DNA of 64,000 nt from Angelakisella massiliensis (GCF_900104675.1 NZ_LT629944.1:496001-560000); one strand, 5' to 3'; positions 43,285 through 52,597 are shown, counted from the first letter of the stretch. Program-made: numbers and translations. Notes: generated from the letters alone by a model not told the origin.

Positions 43285-44523
43285 TTACCCTACCTTCTCG
43301 AACGGAATCACCTTGCACCGACCATCCTCTGTTGGTTCCGGCGGGTCGGGCGGCTCGGGTTCCGGCTTGGCCGTGGCCGTTTCCATGAAGCCGCCGATCT
43401 TCTCCGCCGCACCTCTCTGCATCTCGTTGGTGATGTGGGTATAGGTGTCCAGGGTAAATCCGGCGCTGTAGTGGCCCAGCATACTGGACAGGGTCTTTAC
43501 ATCCACGCCGCTGGAGAGGGCCATGGTGGCGAAGGTGTGCCGGAGATCATGGAAGCGCACATGCTCCTCGATGCCGGCCTTCGCCAGCAGCTTGCGGTTG
43601 ATCCGGGACACCGCGTCCGGGCTCCAGTACCCACCGGTGCGGGGCGACGGGAACAGGAGGGGATTGTCCGGGTGCTGTTCATGCTCCCGCATCAGGAGTT
43701 CCACCGCCTGCTGGGACAGTGCCACCCTGCGGATGGAGTTCTTGGTCTTTGGCTCGGTCACCACCAGCTCCCCGTCGATGCGGGTGACCTGCTTGCTCAC
43801 CGAGAGGATGCGGTCCTTCACGTTCAGGTCATCCCACCGAAGCGCCAGCAGCTCCCCGCGCCGCAGGCCGCTGGACAGCTCCAGGAAGAACATGGGCAGG
43901 ACACCGTACTGTTCCGCTTCCCGGAGATAGGCTCCCAGCTTTTCCGGCGGCAGGATGGTCATCTCCTTTTTCTCCTTGGGCGGGATGCGGCAGTTGTCGC
44001 AGGGATTGTAGGGAATCAGCCGCTCCTTCACCGCCTGCTTCAGCGCCGAGGAGAGCACCATGTGGATGCGCCGGACCGAACTGCCGGTGAGGGCAGTGTT
44101 GGTCTGGTCTTTCCACCGCTGTACCCGTCCGTTGGTTCGGGAGTCATTGTAGAGCTGCTGAATCTGAATGGACGTAAGCCGCTTGAGCTTAATCCCTCCC
44201 AGAGCTGGAATGATGTGGTTTTCGATGGCATTGGCGTAGGTCTTGGCGGTATTGGGGCGGATCACCGGCTTGCTGTAAGTTTCAAACCACAGCCTGCACC
44301 ACTCCGCCACCGTGTAATCCTCGTTGTAGTTGATGGGGATTCCCCGGTTGTCCCGGATGGCCCTGGTCAGTTTTTCCTTGCACTCCGCCTGGGTCCTGGC
44401 GGATACACTTTTCTGGATCGTCCGTCCAGTCACCGGGTCGATGCCCTGGGTATACCGCCCCTCCCAGCGCCCGTTGGGCTTTTTCCGGATGCTGCCCTCA
44501 CCGTTTGCACGTTTCTTTGGCAT
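43285..44523 (-). CDS. Tyrosine recombinase/integrase
   Basis: 412-aa integrase of the Tn916/phage class, with basic arm (MPKKRANGEGSIRKKPNGRW) and catalytic residues intact: SSGLRRGELLALRW, HDLRHTFATMAL and GHYSAGFTLDTYTHI. The ATG at 44523 follows AAGGAGG; the longer open frame upstream overlaps the excisionase and is not used. Together with the excisionase and the relaxase remnant it marks a second mobilizable element whose attachment site is probably the tRNA-Pro half at 41528. Confidence 0.93.
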   Translation of the reverse strand: MPKKRANGEGSIRKKPNGRWEGRYTQGIDPVTGRTIQKSVSARTQAECKEKLTRAIRDNRGIPINYNEDYTVAEWCRLWFETYSKPVIRPNTAKTYANAIENHIIPALGGIKLKRLTSIQIQQLYNDSRTNGRVQRWKDQTNTALTGSSVRRIHMVLSSALKQAVKERLIPYNPCDNCRIPPKEKKEMTILPPEKLGAYLREAEQYGVLPMFFLELSSGLRRGELLALRWDDLNVKDRILSVSKQVTRIDGELVVTEPKTKNSIRRVALSQQAVELLMREHEQHPDNPLLFPSPRTGGYWSPDAVSRINRKLLAKAGIEEHVRFHDLRHTFATMALSSGVDVKTLSSMLGHYSAGFTLDTYTHITNEMQRGAAEKIGGFMETATAKPEPEPPDPPEPTEDGRCKVIPFEKVG

Positions 44524-44576
44524 AGATGATTCCTCCTTCCATAACACAAACACATACCACAGAATCGCTCCAATAG

Positions 44577-44789
44577 CTACTGAAACTTTTTCTCTGCCTG
44601 CTCCTCGATCCACGCCATAAATCTGTCTCGGGGAATGATGATCCGGCTGCCCAGGGTGATGGCGGGAAAATCCTGCCGGTGTACCACCTCATAGGCATGG
44701 GCCAGGCCGATGCCCAGCACATCCGCCACGTCCTGCACATTGAGCATCAGGGGCAGTTCCTCAAAAGAATGATATTTCGATCGCTTCAT
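44577..44789 (-). CDS. Excisionase-like small HTH protein
   Basis: 70 aa: LMLNVQDVADVLGIGLAHAY, then ITLGSRIIIPRDRFMAWIEE, the same fold as the protein at 18723. It precedes the integrase by 53 bases. Ribosome site AAAGGAG. Confidence 0.85.
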   Translation of the reverse strand: MKRSKYHSFEELPLMLNVQDVADVLGIGLAHAYEVVHRQDFPAITLGSRIIIPRDRFMAWIEEQAEKKFQ

Positions 44790-44858
44790 AGAACTCCTTT
44801 CTGCCTTCCCGATGGGAAGGGCTTATTCTTTGTTTAGGCGGCTCACTTTCTGCGCCGC

Positions 44859-46088
44859 TTACAGGGTCGGGCTGGGGCTCTGCTCTCCCTGATCGTCCGG
44901 CTTCTGGCCCAGGGCAATCTTCTTCTGGCGGATCTTCCGGCGCAGCTTCCGGTCGGTCCGCTGGCTGCCCGGCAAAACAGGAGGAACCGAGTTGTCCTGG
45001 AAGATCTGCCCCAGCTGATGGAGCAGCCTGGTGGCGGTGAGCAGAAGGTGGGGGCTTTGGGATTCCCCGGCGTGTTCCAGGAAGAACCGGGCATACGGAT
45101 TCCCCTGTTCTGCCGCCATCTCAAACCAGCGGTACGCCTTTTCCCGGTCTTGCTCCACCTCTTTTCCCATGAGATACAGCTTACCCAGAATGTACTGGGC
45201 GAACGGACTGCCCTGTCCGGCAGAGGCGGTCAGATACTCCAGCGCTTTCGGCACATCTTTGGAAACCAGCTCTCCCTGAAGACACAGTTTTCCCAACCGA
45301 GAGGCGGCAGCCGGATTCCCCTGAGCCGCCGCTTTTTCGTACCAGGTAATCGCTTCCACCATCCGCCCCTGCGTTTCCAGCAGCCTGCCCAGAGCATACT
45401 GGGAGAAATCATAACCGGCTTCGGCGCCGTGGCGAAACCACAGTTCCGCTTGTTCATCATCCGGGAACACTCCTAGCCCGTCCCGCCAGCACTTTCCCAG
45501 CTGGTGAGCTGCCGCCGGGAAGCCGCCTTCCCAGAGACGCTCCAGCGTCTGTACCTGCTCAGCCTTTTCCGCTTCTGTAATTTCCGGCTCCGACAGAATT
45601 TCTTTGGCGTGTTGGTAGATTTCCCACCTCTCCCGCCGGGAATCCCCCTCCCGAAGCACCGCTTCCTCTTTCTCCTCCACCTCATCTTTCATGTCTTCGT
45701 CCTCGAAGGTGAACACTCCCAGCCGCAGATTCTCTGCCTCCCGGACGACCATGTTCTTGATGGCACGGAACTCCTTCTGCCGGGAGAGCGGCCGGTGTTC
45801 CCGGGGTGTGTCCTTGTAGTACCGCTCCACCTCGTCCCGAAGCCGGTTCCACTCCTCATAGCAGGCCGCCACCTCCGGCAGCTTTGCCAGCTCATCCACG
45901 ATAGCATCCACCTGTGCCTTTACCGGTTTCTTCAGATACCCATAGACCTTTCTTCCTTCGGCATTGCCAAACATCTGGGACAGCCTGTCCATCTGCTCCG
46001 CAATTACCGGACTGTCGCAGAGGCCCGTTTTCATCTTCCCGATGAGACGGCTCATGGCCTCCATGGCTGTATCCCGTACCTGCTGATA
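44859..46088 (-). pseudogene. Relaxase C-terminal remnant with Sel1 repeats (N terminus lost)
   Basis: Close homologue of the relaxase at 15390 from YQQVRDTAMEAMSRLIGKMK to the end, including the same Sel1 repeats (QLGKCWRDGLGVFPDDEQAE, YALGRLLETQGRMVEAITWY, YILGKLYLMGKEVEQDREKA). The whole nicking domain with its histidine cluster is missing; at about 46088 the frame runs into unrelated DNA. It cannot mobilise DNA. Confidence 0.88.
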
Positions 46089-46107
46089 TCTGGACGGTTC
46101 TCGGGAT

Positions 46108-46350
46108 TTGAGCCGGGCCAAATGTAAAACGAAGAAGTGCTGCTTGACCAAAGGGCACATCACTTGTGGGGACTGCAGGGAGTACGAGTCCTGCGAAATC
46201 ATTCAATCATTTCTCAACCACCACGGCTATAAATACGGGAAGTACAAGCAGGCGCTGGAGTACATCCGCGCCCATGATTATGCTGCTTTCATGAAAGCGG
46301 CTGAAAATTGGAAAAACGCCTATGGCAAATACCCCGAACAGGACAACTAA
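46108..46350 (+). pseudogene. DUF3795-like protein, N terminus missing
   Basis: 80-aa remainder: CKTKKCCLTKGHITCGDCRE (cysteine cluster), then FLNHHGYKYGKYKQALEYIR, the C-terminal part of a DUF3795-type cysteine-rich protein. The usual N-terminal CGLDC segment is absent and the frame begins at the junction with the relaxase remnant. It might still be translated but is probably dead. Confidence 0.6.
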
Positions 46351-46359
46351 AAAGTCAGT

Positions 46360-46396
46360 AGCGCCCGCTGAAATCTGTGGATGTTCAGCGGGCGCT
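46360..46396 (+). terminator. Terminator after DUF3795 fragment
   Basis: 13-bp stem AGCGCCCGCTGAA/TTCAGCGGGCGCT followed by ATTCTTTGT. A second hairpin AGGCATAT...ATATGCCT follows at 46408-46432. Confidence 0.85.
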
Positions 46397-46473
46397 ATTC
46401 TTTGTATAGGCATATTAAAAACTGATATGCCTGATGTGTGCATGAAGCAGAATTGGGGCAACAGCCAGTTGCT

Positions 46474-46501
46474 TTGCTTTTTGCTTCCGCTGTGGTACAA
46501 T
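46474..46501 (+). promoter_or_regulatory. Promoter of the interrupted HTH/zinc-ribbon gene
   Basis: TTGCTT (46474-46479), 16-base spacer, TACAAT (46496-46501). Confidence 0.5.
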
Positions 46502-46522
46502 CCAGGCAAGGTGGTGATCAAC

Positions 46523-46651
46523 ATGGATACCAAAGAAATCCTTCTGGAACTGCGCACCAAGCGTGGACTTTCCCAGGAACAACTGGCGGAACAAGTGCAT
46601 GTGACCCGACAGGCGGTTTCCCGCTGGGAGACCGGGGGTTCACTTAGATAA
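46523..46651 (+). pseudogene. HTH/zinc-ribbon regulator, 5' half (cut by transposon)
   Basis: Begins MDTKEILLELRTKRGLSQEQ and runs through a Cro/C1 helix-turn-helix (VTRQAVSRWETG), then enters transposon DNA at 46636 and stops at 46651. The rest of the gene is at 56652: joining at the shared ACCGG gives ...SRWETGETVPNTETLKLLSR..., a normal continuation of the fold. Confidence 0.9.
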
Positions 46652-47171
46652 AGATACCACATCAATCCCACGCTGACTTTTGCTCAACCGATACAGCCGG
46701 AGGGCTGGATAACAAGAAAAGGCGGTATGCGCCCCGTGGAGGGGTAGCGTACCGCCTTTTCTTGTGGGGGTTTCCAAAGGGGGCAACGCCCCCATTTGGC
46801 ACACGACTTTGCGAAGCAAAGTGTAGTGTGTTATACGCTCTGTCGGCGTTGCCGTGAAAATGCCGTTGCCGCCGGGGAGGGCAAGGGCATTTGGAGCGGC
46901 AGGAAAACAGGGCTGTGCTTGCGTGGCGTAGAGCCGTAAGCACAGGTCTGGTTTCAACAGCAGACTGGGCGTATATGAAAGCCCCCGTCCCTCGTCCTAC
47001 GCTCCGACTTGTGGACAAAGTGTCCCGAAGTTGTGGCTACACTCCCGGAAAAGTAACAGGACAGCGGGCAACCGTCAAGGCTGAAATGAACGGGCTTACA
47101 CCCGGCCTTGACCGCCACCCGCCGTTCCGCTGAATGGGTGAACAAGGCGACCAATCCCTCAAAGTGCTTGG
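46652..47171. other. Non-coding left arm of the transposon
   Basis: No credible gene. It contains a 15-bp perfect hairpin (46713-46727 with 46750-46764, core AAAAGGCGGTA) and several GC-rich short repeats. Short open frames on both strands lack family features. Confidence 0.55.
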
Positions 47172-47336
47172 CCGCTCTCTTTCTGATTTTGGAGTGTTTC
47201 TTTTCTCATAATTGAAATGGGCGGGAAGCCATTTTAGGGCTTTCCCGCCTTGATTGCCCATCAGCAAAGCCAGACGGAACGGTCAACGGCGGCGCATGAA
47301 ATGCGCCGTTCATCTTGACCGTTAACTGGCTTTGCT
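47172..47336 (+). repeat. Direct repeat R, copy 1, with nested hairpins
   Basis: About 165 bases, repeated at 49683-49856 with roughly 90% identity by eye. It contains GGCGGGAA...TTCCCGCC, and a cruciform-like nest: ACGGTCAA ... TTGACCGT enclosing GGCGCAT/ATGCGCC. Each copy sits directly at the 3' end of a minus-strand gene. Confidence 0.8.
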
Positions 47337-47375
47337 ATTTCTCTGATAAATGAAATTTCGATTTTTAGAAATCGT

Positions 47376-47799
47376 TTAAGATAGCAATGCGGCTCCACTT
47401 GAAATTTTTTCTTTTACTGCAAAAACAGCCTCTTGGATAGAATAGGTTGTCGTTTCTATAACATTCGATTCATATATCCCCAAATTACAAAATTGCTCCC
47501 ACATTGTTTCTACTAATTCAACATTTGTTTTTCTGTCTAATTTTGAACGTTCCACAGCTCGTTTCATAGTTTCTTCTTTACTGGCTCTTAAAACAATATA
47601 GTGTACTTCATAATCTTCTCGAACAAGGGCTCTCCATGGTTCTAAAAACCACGGCCCGACAATTCCATCTACAATTACATCATATCCGCCGCGGGCATAG
47701 CGCTTTGCAGCTTCTAAAAAGGCTTCAATGACAACTAAATTTTGTTCGTTGGACTCTGGTAAATGCGGCGGTATTGCTCCTTTGCTTAAATAATGAAAG
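47376..47799 (-). pseudogene. P-loop kinase/AAA gene, 3' part (cut by the lnu(C) unit)
   Basis: C-terminal ~140 codons: HLPESNEQNLVVIEAFLEAA, GGYDVIVDGIVGPWFLEPWR, VHYIVLRASKEETMKRAVER. Joined to the 5' part at 49532-49654 across the target duplication, it makes a ~180-aa P-loop nucleoside/antibiotic-kinase-like protein. It is inactive because of the insertion. Confidence 0.85.
47792..47799 (+). repeat. 8-bp target-site duplication, left copy
   Basis: TAATGAAA, repeated at 49524-49531 immediately outside the insertion. An 8-bp duplication is characteristic of the IS1595 family. Confidence 0.92.
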
Positions 47800-47879
47800 G
47801 CTATGTCACAACAAACAGTTGATAAATAGCCATTTTTATAGGGGAGTATCAGAACTCCCCTACAAACTGTTATTTGCAG

Positions 47880-48374
47880 TTATCTATACTCATTTGGAAT
47901 TTCGATATGAAGTGTCTCACACAATAACTTCACATCATGTGCATCATTTTCATCAAACTCGTATCCCAGATGGAACATTACTTGACTATATGGTTCAATA
48001 CAGGAAACCTCTATTTCCTCAATTCTTCCTTTACCCGAAAAAGTTTCTACCGGAAAACAATCCCCATCATAAAGAATTTCACCTTCGTCCGTATATTCAA
48101 AACAATGCAAATCAATAATTCTGTTTTTCAAATCTTCCCATACAGTATGGTTCAATGTTGTATATTCCATCTTAATCTCATAAAAGCCATTAGCTTTCAT
48201 TATTTCTATAAAGTTCTGATAATCGATCTTTTCTACAAAAATGTCAATATCATTATGGGCTCTTGACTGATATCCAAGAAGAGCATCTACACCCCAGCCA
48301 CCATCAAGAAAGACTTTAATCTCCGCATCTATTGCAAATTGAAGAATCTGTTTTACATCTGTTATATTGACCAT
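47880..48374 (-). CDS. lnu(C): Lincosamide nucleotidyltransferase Lnu(C)
   Basis: 164-aa cytoplasmic enzyme that adenylates lincomycin and clindamycin. It shows the nucleotidyltransferase signature VFLDGGWGVDALLGYQSRAH followed by NDIDIFVEK (the acidic pair Asp42/Asp44 binds metal) and the typical HCFEYTDEGEILYDGDCFP. The length equals Lnu(C). The ATG at 48374 is used rather than the longer open frame that runs into the transposase end. Confidence 0.92.
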   Translation of the reverse strand: MVNITDVKQILQFAIDAEIKVFLDGGWGVDALLGYQSRAHNDIDIFVEKIDYQNFIEIMKANGFYEIKMEYTTLNHTVWEDLKNRIIDLHCFEYTDEGEILYDGDCFPVETFSGKGRIEEIEVSCIEPYSQVMFHLGYEFDENDAHDVKLLCETLHIEIPNEYR

Positions 48375-48397
48375 CTTATCATCTCCACAAATTCTAA

Positions 48398-49441
48398 TTA
48401 GGCGACCAGAGGAACTGCTGGTCTGTTTGATAAATCTCTGCATTTAGCAGTTTTCAATGTTGCCAAAACGAAAGTTAAGAAGATGTTCCTTTTCTCCATG
48501 TCGCTTTCTTTGGCGTAATTTACAAGGTTATTCCACACAAGATAGTTGTTCAGATACTTGGTAGAAACACCGTTAAAGCCACGCATAAACCTCTTTAACT
48601 GGCTATGGTAGCTATTGATATGTTGGATATTATAAATGCCTTTCTTGGCTTTGCCAGTCTTTAACTGCACAAGGTCAATGCCATTGGCATTTGTAAATCT
48701 CACATAGGAGTTCATCTTGTCCGTAACAAGAGTGGAATTGGTCTTAATCCTACCATCATAAATATGATGTAAATCTATTGTAGAAACTCTACCAGTATTC
48801 GTAATCTTGGAGATAGACAAGCCATTCCTATTAACCGCACAAGGAACACATACCTTTTCTTGGGACAAGCCTCTGATATGTGTAGAATGACCACGCTTAT
48901 GAGCCTTGCGTGGCATAGCAAATGTCTTACTCTTGCTATGATTGCCCTTGTACGAGATGGCGAAAAAAGTTTCGTCAGCCTCAATAATGCCGTCAAGGGT
49001 AACATCGTCTGCCATATTCTGAAGTGCATCCAAAATCTTGTGTCTCCAAAGGAATGCGGTGTTTCTGTGAATCCCACAAGCAACAGCAGTCTTACGAATG
49101 GATAAGCCATTCATCATACAATCAATGTACTGCTCCCACACGGACAAGTCTTTTCTTGTACCAGACACAATGGAGTTCGTAGCAATCACGAAGGACTTGC
49201 CACAATCCTTACATACATATCGCTGTGTGCCATCTTTACGATGACCATTGCGAACCACATGGATACAGCCACAAAGAGGGCATACACGACCATTTGCAAA
49301 GCGTTCCTTTGCTACGAAATCTTCAATATTCAAAGACTTTACAAAGGCAGGACTTAAAAGCATTGTTTTAAGGCTTTCCTGCTCTGCGACAGTCAACTTA
49401 CCGATAATATCTAATGCGTCTTTGATAGTAGGCATATCCAA
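48398..49441 (-). CDS. IS1595-family transposase (ISXO2-like)
   Basis: 347 aa. The N-terminal zinc ribbon CPLCGCIHVVRNGHRKDGTQ with CKDCGKSF is followed by a helix-turn-helix (GLSIRKTAVACGIHRNTAFL) and a DDE-type catalytic domain opening with GIIEADETFF, with later acidic residues in VTDKMNSYV and a terminal HINSYHSQLKRFMRGFNGVS block typical of ISXO2-like enzymes. Intact. Ribosome site AAGGAGG. Confidence 0.93.
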   Translation of the reverse strand: MDMPTIKDALDIIGKLTVAEQESLKTMLLSPAFVKSLNIEDFVAKERFANGRVCPLCGCIHVVRNGHRKDGTQRYVCKDCGKSFVIATNSIVSGTRKDLSVWEQYIDCMMNGLSIRKTAVACGIHRNTAFLWRHKILDALQNMADDVTLDGIIEADETFFAISYKGNHSKSKTFAMPRKAHKRGHSTHIRGLSQEKVCVPCAVNRNGLSISKITNTGRVSTIDLHHIYDGRIKTNSTLVTDKMNSYVRFTNANGIDLVQLKTGKAKKGIYNIQHINSYHSQLKRFMRGFNGVSTKYLNNYLVWNNLVNYAKESDMEKRNIFLTFVLATLKTAKCRDLSNRPAVPLVA

Positions 49442-49523
49442 TTACCTCCTTCGGTGGTACTGTTTCTTACTATTATTATACGCTATTTCTCGTCAAAAAT
49501 CAACCATTTGTTGTGACAGAGCC

Positions 49524-49531
49524 TAATGAAA
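49524..49531 (+). repeat. 8-bp target-site duplication, right copy
   Basis: TAATGAAA; see left copy at 47792. Confidence 0.92.
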
Positions 49532-49654
49532 AAAGTCGTCTGTGTGCATATGCACAGATTTATCCATGTTCGATTCTTTTGCGACAATCGACGCAGTTGT
49601 TGTCTTTCCTGTTCCCGGCGAACCTGTAATCACAATAATTCTTCCTTGATTCAT
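49532..49654 (-). pseudogene. P-loop kinase/AAA gene, 5' part
   Basis: Starts MNQGRIIVITGSPGTGKTTT (Walker A GSPGTGKT) and continues SVHMHTDDFFH before the insertion. The ribosome site GAGGGAG precedes the ATG at 49654. Confidence 0.88.
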
Positions 49655-49682
49655 CTACATTCTCCCTCGCAATTCAGATTTA

Positions 49683-49856
49683 CCGCTCTCTTTCTGATTT
49701 TGGAGCGTTTCTTCTCTCAAGATTGAAATGGGCGGGAAGCCATTTTAGGGCTTTCCCGCCTTGATTGCCCATCAGCAAAGACGGGCGGGACTGTCAACGG
49801 CGGCGCATTTATGCGCCGTTCATCTTGACCGTTGATTGGCCCCGCTAACTTTGCTA
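49683..49856 (+). repeat. Direct repeat R, copy 2
   Basis: Pairs with 47172-47336. This copy ends at the stop of the ANT(9)-like gene. Confidence 0.8.
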
Positions 49857-50630
49857 CTCTGTTCTAAGTAATTCCTCAATTTGTTTTTTCATATATTCTA
49901 CAAGTGCCATCGCTTCCTTTTCTACTGTCTCCCATTCATCAGACAAATTTCCCAAATAAGCTTCCTTTGCCGTTGTTAGCAGGGGGGGAAATCTCTCCGG
50001 CAATTTTAAAATTACCCATTTTGCGGCAACATCTTTTGTCGTGATTTCTTCTGTTACTAAAGTAAACCACATTCGTGATAAGGTTAATAACACATTTCTT
50101 TCATCACCCTTAAAGCTGGAAATCAAACCAGGTAAAGAAAACCGAATTGCTTTTTTAATTTCGTGAAATGGGATAGCGGGAATAAGCTCTTTGCTTTCCG
50201 CCCCCTTCAAAGTTATGCTATTTTTTCTTGCTTGCCATAATAAAATCATTATATCTGGGTCATTGCAGGCTTGCGGATATTCTCCTGCTTCCATCTCTCC
50301 CCTTAGCCATTCACCATACATATACTGACATTTTGGCGGAAATTGCAACGGAACAATATCAGATTGATTGATAATAGTTACCTCTAAAGGTCTTTTTTCA
50401 ATACAGCCTACGGAGCCAGAAATTTTCAATAATTGCTTTGTTAGATCTGCTCTGATTGAATTACTCAATTCTTGTTTAGTAATTATCAGTATATCTATAT
50501 CACTATCTGGACGCAGCCCATTCATTGTTGCTGAACCATATAAATATATCCCCAATATTTGACCTTGTAATATGGTTTCTGCTATTGAAATAACTTGATT
50601 TACTTGTTGTGGAAATTCATTTATATTCAT
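49854..50630 (-). CDS. ANT(9)/AadA-like aminoglycoside nucleotidyltransferase (spectinomycin resistance)
   Basis: 258-aa enzyme predicted to adenylate spectinomycin. Motifs: GIYLYGSATMNGLRPDSDID (metal-binding Asp44/Asp46), RPLEVTIINQSDIVPLQFPP, YGEWLRGEMEAGEYPQACND, QARKNSITLKGAES and GDERNVLLTLSRMWFTLVT, all aligning with ANT(9) proteins of Gram-positive bacteria, though clearly diverged. Streptomycin activity (ANT(3'')) cannot be excluded. Ribosome site AGGAG; 24 bases downstream of the phosphorylase gene. Confidence 0.85.
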   Translation of the reverse strand: MNINEFPQQVNQVISIAETILQGQILGIYLYGSATMNGLRPDSDIDILIITKQELSNSIRADLTKQLLKISGSVGCIEKRPLEVTIINQSDIVPLQFPPKCQYMYGEWLRGEMEAGEYPQACNDPDIMILLWQARKNSITLKGAESKELIPAIPFHEIKKAIRFSLPGLISSFKGDERNVLLTLSRMWFTLVTEEITTKDVAAKWVILKLPERFPPLLTTAKEAYLGNLSDEWETVEKEAMALVEYMKKQIEELLRTE

Positions 50631-50654
50631 TGTAACTCCTATATGTATTTATTT

Positions 50655-51425
50655 TTACTCCTCAACAACTGATAAAACAGCGTCTAAGGCTAATTCTAAG
50701 GCTATGGATATACTTGTTTTTCCCCATTCTCTTTCTTGGTATTTATGAGGGTCTGCAAGAGTATCGGCTGAAAAAAGCAGCATAGCCCATGTAACTTTTC
50801 TAAATTTTGCACACGCCGCCAATGCGGAACATTCCATTTCTACTACTTGACATCCCTCTTCTTTCCGATACTGAACCATTTCTACTGTTTCTCGATAAAA
50901 ACCGTCTGTTGTCCATGTTTTAACTTCCCAATATGGTATATTCTTTTGGCTTAAAGCAGATTCAATCGCATTTATACCAGCCTTTGAAATCTCTACTTCT
51001 CGGGAGGGAGGAAGATAATGGTAAGATGTTCCCTCATCTCTCAATGCAGAAACAGGTATCAAAAATCTATTTTCCGGGATGTCTTCCAATACGCCGCAGG
51101 AGCCGACGGAAATAATCTTTGTTACACCCCCTGCAATTAAATATTCTAAAACTTGGACGGCAGCAGCACTTCCCACAGGAGCCGGACATAGACATATTTT
51201 CTCCTGATTATAAAGACATTCATAAATAGGATATCGTCTTGTTGCACTTTCAAATTCATCTATCTGTATTCCATCATGGGTATGTGCATAATTTTCAACC
51301 TCGTCTCCTAAAAAAGCAAACACTGCTTTTGCAGGAAAACATTTTTTCCCATTTCCCGGCTGAAAAACAGCTTTTGATGCGGTATCGTACTCTAAAACAG
51401 GGTAGTCATGCTTTACTAATGGCAT
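50655..51425 (-). CDS. Nucleoside phosphorylase (PNP/UDP family)
   Basis: 256-aa protein with AVQVLEYLIAGGVTKIISVG and SCGVLEDIPENRFLIPVSAL (phosphate/ribose site) and the substrate-binding EMECSALAACAKF near residue 196. It likely cleaves purine or uridine nucleosides with phosphate. It sits upstream of the resistance gene in one transcription unit. Its benefit on a resistance transposon is unclear; it may be a hitch-hiker. Confidence 0.85.
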   Translation of the reverse strand: MPLVKHDYPVLEYDTASKAVFQPGNGKKCFPAKAVFAFLGDEVENYAHTHDGIQIDEFESATRRYPIYECLYNQEKICLCPAPVGSAAAVQVLEYLIAGGVTKIISVGSCGVLEDIPENRFLIPVSALRDEGTSYHYLPPSREVEISKAGINAIESALSQKNIPYWEVKTWTTDGFYRETVEMVQYRKEEGCQVVEMECSALAACAKFRKVTWAMLLFSADTLADPHKYQEREWGKTSISIALELALDAVLSVVEE

Positions 51426-51449
51426 ATTATTATCTCGAATAACAGGCTA

Positions 51450-52247
51450 TTATTCTATTCCTTTCATCATCTTTTTTGCCAACTGCTTGAACAGGTCGGC
51501 AGTTTCTTCATCCATCGGTGCAAGCTGTCCGATCTGTCCGGCAACCATCGCCGCTACATCGTCAATGGAAAGCGGGTTTTGCTTCTGTTCCGCCAATGCG
51601 TCCCGCATGGCTTGGAACATCGCGGCGGTCACAGCTTCTCCCGGCTGTTCCCCGTTGTCAATGTCTTTCTTAATATCCCGCAGGATAGCAAGGAACACAT
51701 TTTTGATTTTCTCAATCTCCGCCTCATGTTCCCCCATCTTCTGGGCGTTCAAAAGCTGTAAATCCTGCTTTGCTTCCGCCCGGTGTTCCGGGTGTTCTTT
51801 CATCAGGTCGGACAGGGAAGCCGTTGCTATCTCGATAAGCTGGTTTCTTGCTGTTATGCCTTTTGCCGCTGTGTCCTGAAAATAAATCCGTATCAAATCT
51901 ATCAGCTTAGGAAAATTCCTGTGTTCCAACAGGCGGTTGAGGATTTGCACATCAACAGCACCCGTCACGAGCCCCCTCACGGCTCCCTCGGACAAGCCTA
52001 ATTCAGAAATATCGTAGCTTTTACGGACGCTCACGGTGGATAAGCCCAGTATGTAGTCTGTCGATACCTTAAATTCCTTTGCCACGCCTATGAGAATATC
52101 ACTGCTGACCGTTCTCGTTTCGCCGCTGACAATGCGGCTCAACTGGGAAGCGGAAACCCCTATCTTCTCCGCAAGTTCCTTTTGTGTGATGTGGTTCCCG
52201 TTGCATAAATCGGAAATCCGCTGTCCGGGTGTTCCGGGTAAAGCCAT
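51450..52247 (-). CDS. Xre-family regulator of the transposon
   Basis: 265 aa. N-terminal Cro/C1 helix-turn-helix (ITQKELAEKIGVSASQLSRI, VSSDILIGVAKEFKVSTDYI), then an acidic helical C-terminal part. It is divergent from the backbone genes and probably represses them. The ATG at 52247 follows GAGGAGGT; in-frame codons further upstream are not preceded by a site. Confidence 0.85.
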   Translation of the reverse strand: MALPGTPGQRISDLCNGNHITQKELAEKIGVSASQLSRIVSGETRTVSSDILIGVAKEFKVSTDYILGLSTVSVRKSYDISELGLSEGAVRGLVTGAVDVQILNRLLEHRNFPKLIDLIRIYFQDTAAKGITARNQLIEIATASLSDLMKEHPEHRAEAKQDLQLLNAQKMGEHEAEIEKIKNVFLAILRDIKKDIDNGEQPGEAVTAAMFQAMRDALAEQKQNPLSIDDVAAMVAGQIGQLAPMDEETADLFKQLAKKMMKGIE

Positions 52248-52414
52248 AGATACGCACCTCCTCCGCATACTTCCATTATACAGAATGATTGCAAAAAATG
52301 CAATTTCCAAAGTGTAAACTTCATCAAAATGCAATTCTCGCAAAATTCCGGGGATTGCATTTTTTTCGTGTAGACTTAGGGTAGTTCATCGATGGACAGC
52401 ACCTTGAAAACAGA

Positions 52415-52597
52415 ATGACCGTCCGAAAAGGAATACCCCGGCTGGGGAAGCACCGCAAGGAACCGGACTTCGAGACAAAATGTCCCGAAGCTGCGGGGAG
52501 CGTGCCAACGCCGGAACACGCCGCAGGAATGGGGCAGGAAACCTTTTCGGGGAGAACGGCAACGGAAAGCAAAATGGAGGGAACGCATGAGAGATAA
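52415..52597 (+). CDS. Possible small leader protein
   Basis: 60-codon frame (MTVRKGIPRLGKHRKEPDFE...) whose stop overlaps the start of the next gene, as for translational coupling. No family, no strong ribosome site; could be spurious. Confidence 0.25.
   Translation: MTVRKGIPRLGKHRKEPDFETKCPEAAGSVPTPEHAAGMGQETFSGRTATESKMEGTHER

Larger units (their letters stand above)
47800..49523 (-). mobile_element. MTnSag1-like lnu(C) transposon (IS1595 family), 1724 bp
   Basis: Ends are inverted repeats (GGCTATGTCACAACAAA at left; GGCTCTGTCACAACAAA read inward from the right, 16 of 17 matching), flanked by TAATGAAA on both sides. It encodes lnu(C) and an IS1595-type transposase. From memory, MTnSag1 of Streptococcus agalactiae has this gene pair and this length. 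It appears complete. Confidence 0.93.

Noticed and set aside
46652-47171. Several short frames in the transposon's left arm
   Set aside because: Lie on GC-rich inverted repeats, both strands open, no start signals.
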